The position numbers were made by a program, and so were the translations under genes. DNA of 64,000 nt, from NCBI GenBank assembly GCA_905221605.1, contig CAJNDS010002803.1:205001-269000 (forward strand), read 5' to 3'. Below are positions 54,793 through 62,100 of this stretch, one piece after another. The DNA comes from Symbiodinium natans. Lineage: Eukaryota > Sar > Dinophyceae > Suessiales > Symbiodiniaceae. How positions within the stretch are numbered: the first letter of the stretch is position 1; each line of letters begins with the position of its first letter. Under the pieces are notes generated by a model. The model searched no databases. It had not been told where the DNA came from and worked only from the letters and a program-made list of their open reading frames with translations.

Positions 54793-55470
54793 CCATATGT
54801 TGCCGCCATCTGACTTTGGCTTCCGGGCCTTGACAGCGTGAAGAGCAAGCAGCGTCAAGGTCGGCGTCGAGTTCAAGACCATGTCCGATCTGGCTGGCAA
54901 GGTGCAACCTCCGTCTTTTCCAGGGTTTAGGGCGTAGGGTTTAGGGTGAAGGTTTTAGGGTTTAGGGTTTAGGTTTTGGGTTTAGGGTTCAGGGTTTAGG
55001 TTTGAAGGTTCAGGGGTGATTTCAGGCGCAAGATCGAGACTTGGGGCGGCAGTGGGGCAAGGTTGCACATCAGGGTGCGCCGTTCGGGGAGGGTCCTGGG
55101 AGCCCTCGGAACATGCTCTGGGTAAGAGGGTTCTTAGAGTTAGGGTTTAGGGTTTAGGGTTGAGGGTTTAGGGTTTCGGGTTTCGGGTTAAGGAGGGGGG
55201 CTCGTGGGGGTAGGTACGTCGGGGAACTGTGGAAGCTTCGGGAGCCTTAGGGAGTAGTGGGGAGTATTAGGGCACCTTGGATTACAGACCCCCCTCCTTT
55301 AAGAACCCGAGAATCAACTATTTGCCTAAGAGCCCCAAAAACATATAAAAAGTAGTAATCCCTATATTGCCCTTATTAGGAAGAATACTCTCTGTTTTTT
55401 TGGGGGGTTCTTAAGCAAATAGTAGTAAAGGGGCGAAAAGAGCCTTTCTTGCAAGGTTCGCGCGGGCAAA
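54793..55470. other. Spacer with TTTAGGG arrays and a family F element
   Basis: Contains degenerate arrays at 54921-55010 and 55137-55190 and the element at 55307-55424. No coding frame recognised. Confidence 0.45.
55307..55424. mobile_element. Family F element, full length
   Basis: From AATCAACTATTTGCCTAAGA to GGTTCTTAAGCAAATAGTAG. Both ends are well kept, giving the best-defined family F copy. Confidence 0.85.
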
Positions 55471-57908
55471 ATGGACCACAAGACAGCCGACCTGGTTATG
55501 GAGGCTCTCTGCATGGGTTTTAGGGTTTAGGGTTTAGGGTTTATCCTCTCATACCTGTCCGGCCTCTGCTGTGGCAATTGCAGTGAAGGGAAGCTGACTG
55601 TAGGACGGCAGTTTAGGGTTTAGGGTTTAGGGTTTAGGGTTTAGGGTTTGGGGTTTGGGGTTTGGGGTTTGGGGGGAGTAGACTCACATGTGAAGAAAGC
55701 TGCATTCGCCGTGTGTACTTGTGGCGAAGGTCGCACAGCACAGGTTCAATATTAAGCTTGCGCAATTCCATCTCGGTATGCCATCCGATGTATGCTGCAG
55801 ATAGATGTGCACCTTCACTTACACTTTGTAATTTCCTCTTGAAAAAGCATACAGGCCACTGCTTGAAGCCAATCGCCATGCATGTAGCATTGTGCACATA
55901 AACCCAGGAGAAGCCGAACGCGCGTACGTGGAGATTGGGCGTTGAAAGTTGCATAGGTGATGCCGTGTAACGCCCCATGATGTGACTTAGCTTCACTTCG
56001 TGTACTTGTGGAGATGTGACGCCAACACAAGCAACTGCCCTAAGCACACCATGGAAGATAGAGGTGCTGGATGCGGCAGATCCCGGCGGGAAGTTGCGAA
56101 GCAAAGCAAGCCCGGATCTCATTGGTGATTCTGGACAGCAGCTGTGGATGTGTAACGGACTGTGGCATTTACTTTTTTGGGTGGCCAATCTGAACCTGAC
56201 ACACACAGTCTACTACCATGGCCTCACCCCTGGCATACCGAGCCTGCGTGAGCAAGACATGTTGCGGCATTTGCACAACCCTAAACCCTAAACCCTAAAC
56301 CCTAAACCCTAAACCCCTAATCACTGTGTAAGATTGTCCAAGCCCCAGGCTCGGGGTCTGCCGACTGGGTGGAGCAGGAGCAGTCGAAGGCTACGGATGG
56401 AGAAACGCGTTTGGCTGGTGACTTCAATTTGGGATCGATGTCTCAGATTGATCTTCATAGGGGCGGTCATTGCTTGCTGGCTCTGCAGCTGTGCTTAGTA
56501 GAGTTAGTAGAATTTCGCTGCAGGGATTGACCTGACGTGCGGACGCCCCGGTTCTGGATCCGCAAATCCGCAGTTGAACTTGCCTTTTGCTTATTGTCAT
56601 AGTATTCGCGGCAAATCACCAGCGATACTACTACAGCTCGGAACACACTACTCTTCTTTGCCAGGCTGATTCCTGGAACAAGTCGGGCAGCCGGAGCAAG
56701 ACGTGGCAAGATTCGGCATACACTGACGCGCAGGGTTCCTGGAACGCAAAAAGTGGCAGTTCGAGACGTTCCGGCAGAGAGAATAGTGGATGGAACGCCG
56801 GCTGGGAATCGTGGGACGGCGACGCTTCGCAGGCGTGGAAAGGCCGGACGAAATCATGCACAAACTCCCTCTCCCTCCTCCCCCTCTCGCTTTCTCTCCA
56901 TCCCCCTTGAACGTGTACATGTGCGTAGGGACAGGTACATTTTCAACATTCGTGCATGCCTGCAGTCATCATTGCTAGCTGATGGCGAATATGGCCAGTG
57001 TGAAACATACCCTAGGCCCTAAACATCCAAAAACCCTAAAAACCCTAAAACCCTAAAACCCTAAAACCCTAAAACCCTAAAACCCTAAAACCCTAAAACC
57101 CTAAAACCCTAAAACCCTAAAACCCTAAAACCCTAAAACCCTAAAACCCTAAAACCCTAAAACCCTAAAACCCTAAAACCCTAACCCCTGCAAGCCCTAA
57201 TCCCTAAACCCTGCCGCAGATGATGCAGCAACATCTCGGGGCAAGGGCCGATCCCGAGGCGCTTTTAAGCTTGCCAAGAAGCACTTGGGGCCCAATTTGG
57301 GTTTAGGGTTTTGGGTTTAGGGTTTAGGGTTTAGGGTTTAGGGTTTAGGGTAGGGGGGTGAGAGGGGGGGGGGGGGGGCTACCCTTTTTGAGGGTTCCTC
57401 TGGTACGGATGTGGCCCAACTTGGGGGTTTCCGAGAATAGGGTCCCCCCATTTTGGGAGAGGCCCATTTTGGCCTGGGAGTAGCCTGCTTGAACCGTTCA
57501 TGATCGTTGATGCACACCTGCTGTGAGCTTTGTTGTTTGAAGCTGTAACTAAGAGGTGATGGTGAGTGTTTTAAAGCATTCCCACCCTAAACCCTAAAAC
57601 CCCAAGTCAGTGTTTTTGTCCCTGCAGGCTGAAGTCGACAAGCGATACCGAGATTTTTTGAAGCCCTTTGGGGTTTGGGATTTTGGGATCACGGGTCGGA
57701 ACAGCGACCTGTACCGTTTTGGTACCATAGTCCGTGTGGACCTCGTAATGCTGCCAGCGGCAGCTCTTCTAGTGCGTCAACGACAACCAGCAGTGCTTTG
57801 ATGCGCGGGGCTGGTTCAGCTTTCAAGCTCGCGGTCTGCGAGGACCGTGACCCGATAATGACCCACGCATTCCTCTTGCGAAAAGGCAGGCATTTGCAGA
57901 CATCATGA
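55471..57908 (+). CDS. Trp/Ser/Arg/Gly-rich protein, possibly RNA-binding
   Basis: The probable start exon is 55471-55516 (MDHKTADLVMEALCM), ending at a GTTTTAGGG array. Later pieces: about 56072-56150; 56664-56850 after GCCAG (WNKSGSRSKTWQDSAYTDAQ, then SGWNAGWESWDGDASQAW), a low-complexity Trp/Gly/Ser stretch; 57222-57298 after CCGCAG (SRGKGRSRGAFKLAKKHLG), Arg-Gly rich and again ending at a GTTTAGGG array; 57627-57670 after CTGCAG (AEVDKRYRDFLKPFG); about 57742-57908 (GSAFKLAVCEDRDPIMTHAF to TGA). Such RG- and W-rich tracts are common in RNA-associated proteins, but no RRM or other domain is visible, so function is a guess. Exon connections are not all phase-checked. Confidence 0.5.
55612..55672 (+). 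repeat. TTTAGGG/TTTGGGG array
   Basis: About nine units, the last four TTTGGGG. Confidence 0.95.
55634..56206 (-). CDS. Antisense open frame of 190 codons
   Basis: The longest non-repetitive open frame on the minus strand. It contains FGFSWVYVHNATCMAIGFKQ and SAAYIGWHTEMELRKLNIEP, which look protein-like. It overlaps the intron region of the plus-strand gene starting at 55471. The last codons run into a TTTAGGG array, so the frame's end is not a genuine stop context. It could be an exon of a minus-strand gene, a captured gene fragment, or chance. Confidence 0.3.
   Translation of the reverse strand: MCVRFRLATQKSKCHSPLHIHSCCPESPMRSGLALLRNFPPGSAASSTSIFHGVLRAVACVGVTSPQVHEVKLSHIMGRYTASPMQLSTPNLHVRAFGFSWVYVHNATCMAIGFKQWPVCFFKRKLQSVSEGAHLSAAYIGWHTEMELRKLNIEPVLCDLRHKYTRRMQLSSHVSLLPPNPKPQTPNPKP
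57031..57184 (-). repeat. CCCTAAAA (TTTTAGGG) array, about 19 units of 8 bp
   Basis: Unlike all other arrays the unit is 8 bp, CCCTAAAA, repeated without error for about 150 bp. TTTTAGGG is the telomere repeat of Chlamydomonas, but here it sits between exons of one gene. Confidence 0.95.
57354..57475 (+). mobile_element. Degenerate family A remnants
   Basis: GGGGGTTTCCGAGAATAGGG at 57423 and CTACCCTTTTTGAGGGTTCC at 57379 resemble the subfamily 2 interior; no complete copy. Confidence 0.45.
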
Positions 57909-59119
57909 GCCGGGATCATGTCAAGCAATGCATACATATATATATATATATAAGAAACTGACTGCATCGTTGGCATGCGGATGTCCTGGCAACACTTCTT
58001 GGCTGCCAGCATCAAATGGGCCGTAAGTGGTGGTGAGTCGGGCAGCATATGACACCATCATGGAGTAAAAACATCGCCCGAACCTCGGCAGCGCAGAAAG
58101 AGACTTGGGGTCCTAGAGACCTGACAAGTCGTTCCGACTTCTGACCTCAAGTCCAGCACTCCAGGACCTATGACGACAGGGAGCACTCTAGCTTCGCTTA
58201 CAACACACACGCATGCCCATTTGCACGCTTCCGGGGCCACAGCTGCATGGGCAACCTTGAAGCCTCAAACTGCAGATGGCCTAGGTTTCTGGCACATGCA
58301 AATGTAAGGCCATGAAGCCAACTTCCACCCTTAAGCCTTTTAAGACGTTCATGAGGCACCCGACAGCCTGACTCGAAAGCCTGACACCGGCCCGCTTCAG
58401 ACCATGGAAGCTGAATCGGGCGAGAGCCCGGAGGCAGGAAGCTCTTGGTTCATGTTTATGCCGAGGTGTCAGCGCCGGTGTCCTCTTTGCATTCGTCACA
58501 GTATGGCCAGAAGAATATCTTGCAATGTGAAGCACAAGCGCTTCTGCGGGTCAGTCCAGAAGTGCCCGTGGCCTGTATCTCTACGGCAAACCCTGACCTT
58601 TGAGCATTAAGATCGTGCAAGTAAGCGCAAGAGTAGAGAAGGCAATACCCAAATTTCAGAAATCAACCGAGACCCTCTAAGCCCAAAAGCACGAAAACCC
58701 AAATTCTCCAAACCTCAGGCTCGACACGCGCCCTGAACTTCATCAAGCCTGAAGCCGTGAATTTTAAACCCAGAAAGAAGGACAAACTACCGGCAAAGAT
58801 GAGCGAGCAACTCGAAATGCCAGTGTGAATGAGTGCTTACTGGGGCTAGCATTGGGCAGCGATTAACTTCGATGGAAACTTGTTCAATGAAATGCTGTGA
58901 GTGGAGGCACGAAACCCCCAAGCTCAAGAACCGCAGGCTCAAGAAGCGCTTCCTATGCCAGAGGGCCCTCAAATCCCATAAGAGTCCCAAAACCCGAGAT
59001 ACCCGTGATCCCAAGCCTCAATTCCAGTTGCACAAGCCCTCACCTTAAACCCTAGCCCCGAAACCCCAAACCCTAAACCCCAAACCCTAAACCCTAAACC
59101 CCTCAAAAACTCACAAAAG
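57909..59119. other. Unresolved stretch between genes
   Basis: Contains an (AT)n tract (57937-57951), a 68-codon frame at 58404-58610 beginning MEAESGESPEAGSSW in good start context but ending in a Cys/Arg-rich tail, and a Lys/Arg-rich frame at 58833-59048. None matches a family I know. Array at 59042-59100. Confidence 0.35.
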
Positions 59120-62100
59120 CTGCACAGCCAGGAGCTAGTCAGGCTCCGCAAGGAGCGGTCTTTGCTGCTGGGGGAGCCTCGGATGTCCACACGTAACTTG
59201 ATTAGGGTTTAGGGTTTAGGGTTTAGGGTTTAGGGTTTAGGGTTTAGGGTTTAGGGTTTAGGGTTTAGGGTTTAGGGTTTAGGCATCAGCACTTGGGATG
59301 TTCCCCCTTATACTACAGTAACAGCTCCTTGCTAGGGATTATCATAGGGGGGGGAAATACAACCTGTGTTAGGACTGTTCGTATAGGGGGTACCATAATC
59401 CCTGTTTCGGACTGGTAGTATAGGGGGGAAGATCCCAAATCAGCGCCCTCTAGTCGATGCTCCACCCGAAACTTCTTCTTTGGTCCGTTTTTCCGAGCGT
59501 GCGGTGAGACTACCTAAAGGCCGAAAGGGCACAGTCGAAGAGAATGCCGTTAGGGTTTAGGGTGTAGGGTTGAGGGTTAGGGTTTAGCGTTCATTTTGTT
59601 TGGGGAATCGGTTATGCTATCCCTCCCCCAAAGCCCGAAGCCATAAACGCTGCCGTAAATGCTCATCTCCAAACCCCGATCATACAATGACACCCCCAAA
59701 CCAAAACCTGAACTCAAAACCCAAACCCCGTGCAGTATTAGCCGGAACCTTTTTTTCCAAACCCAGACCTATTGGCTGCGCAAGCTCAAAGCCCCAAAGC
59801 CCGAGACAACTTATCAACTTATCGCCAACAGAAAACCAAAGATCGTGACTGTACTGTCGTTTTCGCTTGGACGAAACCTAAGAACAGTCACTTCGAATAT
59901 CCCCACCCTGTCTCTGCAAGCCAACTGCACGGCTTCAAAATTCGCAGTGTTGGGAAGAGCTGTTTTCCATGGTAGTCCAGAGTCACAGTCCGATGGAACG
60001 ATGGTTGTGCGCACGGTTTAGGACTTAGGGGTTTAGGGTTTAGGGTTTTTAGGGCACGTTCCGGTACAAAGCTTCCCTGGCCCGCTTATCAAGAAACAAT
60101 CCGGTACCATCTAGGGTGCAGTGGTTCAGCTGCCCCGATGCCTGGCCACATTTCGGAACTTGAGCCTCCTTGGTCTTGCTTATGTCTTCTGTGAAGCCAA
60201 CACATTCTGGCATAGTCGCCGACCGGATCCTCCCCTGGCCACTTATGAATGAGGGCAACTTTTTCCGGCACACGTGTGCACCTGGGCCCTTCCTTGGTTG
60301 CTTCAAAGCAACGTTCTGGCACGGGTTTAGGGTTTCGGGTTTAGGGTTTCGGGTACAGTGGCCCGGCGGAGCCTCCCTGGCCTCGTCGGATGGGGAAAAC
60401 AGCTCCAACGATGACGTGCTTTGGGAAATCTGCTCAACAAACATCTTCTTAACCCCAGTACCGCGTTGCCTTGTTTAGGCTTAGAGAAGTTTTCGCTGTT
60501 TCTTCAAACGTTGACAAGATTCTTGATGGAGCGCAATGTACCTGGCTAGACGATGTTTCCCTGCACACGTAGGCAGTGAAGTTGCAGCCAAGGAGCTCGG
60601 CACGCTGCGCGCGAAGTTCGTGCGGCACCTAGATTTGGATGGAAAGTAGCCATTCCGCACTCGTGCTGAGGTTATTGAGTCACGGCTTAGGGAGTTTCAT
60701 CTGACGTTTCTGGACAGCACAAGTTGCACGGCACGGTCCCCCTAAACCCTAAACCCTAAACCCTAATCTCCCCAAGCTATTGTTGGGTTGGAATGGTGCA
60801 GGAGCTCACGCTGCAGACGCTGCGGTCCTTGTTGGGGCTCCACCTGAACTGCTCCTGGGCAGACATTGTGGCTTCTCAGCAGCAGAAATGTGTCATTAAG
60901 GCACTCGGCCCTAAACCCTAAACCCTAAACCCGAAGCCTTGCAAATCTTGAGTTGACCTGGCTGCCATATGTCGTCCTTGGTACAGATTCTCGGCGTCCA
61001 AGGAGCATGTAGAATTACTTGCGCGGCTTGCTGATGGCCACAAGGGCCAAGTCAAGTCGATCAAGGAGGAGGCAAGCTCGCACTGGGGTCCTGCGAATCT
61101 TGCAAGATAGACATGGGGGGCTTCCGCAATTAGGGGTAGCTTATTGGGGTCCTAATAATAAGGGAATCCTACTATTTGGGGTCTCTGTTAGGGGTCCCGT
61201 CCCTTATTTTCATAAAGCCCCACATCAACATGCTGGCAAATCTTGGCTATTCTTTGCTTACTTCGGGTTGGCGGCGCATTGGTTCACCTTGTTCCCGCGC
61301 GGGGTTGACTAGTCAGCTCTCCTTGTCTGCGCAAAACTCACTTTGATGAGAAGGGTACCTTTCCATGCTACACAGCTGATGAAGAAAGCGACGAAAGGGA
61401 TAGCAAACATTAAGTTGCCTGAGCAGCTTTGTATTTTCGCACATTACAGGCCACGGTCATCACTGCTAGCCTAACCCTAAACCCTAAACCCTAAACCCTA
61501 AACCCTAAACCCTAAACCCTACACCCTACACCCTACACCCTGCACCCTAAACCCTTAAACAGACGGGGTCAGGAAGAGGAGGTGGACGATGAGGAGACGG
61601 AGATGGAGGAGCTCCGACAGCTACTCCTGCAAGCAGAAATGGCCGCCCGGCAGAGCGAGACAAGATCTGAGTCTGCATTTAAGATCGACCAGCTCGTGAT
61701 CTGCACATGGAACCCTAAAACCTAAACCCTAAACCCTAAACCATCCTAAACCCTAAACCCAAAAGAAATCACACAACCAAGGACCTGGATGAAAAAGAGC
61801 AGCAGCTAGAAGAGCAATGCGCTCGCGTTCGGGACCTTTCTGATGTGCTATCCAAACAGCAAAACGCCTGCTGCCCAGACTTCGGGTTTAGGGTTTAGGG
61901 ACATCATACGGATCAAAGAGAATTTAGCTTCGCGCAGGTGTGTATAATCTTGAGAAGTGGCATCCTGGCAACTGGTTAGGTCATTTCGGGCCATTTGCGC
62001 CCTTTTCTGACCCTTTTGATTGATTTCGGTTGGGGTATGCTCTCCCCATTCAGAGCAAGGCTTTGGGATGGCACCGCTGCCTTTCATCCGCTTGATCAGC

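Noticed and set aside
58404-58610. Stand-alone small gene (68 codons) with a good start context
   Set aside because: The C-terminal half is Cys/Arg-rich and not protein-like, no family was recognised, and no splice or transcript signal supports it.
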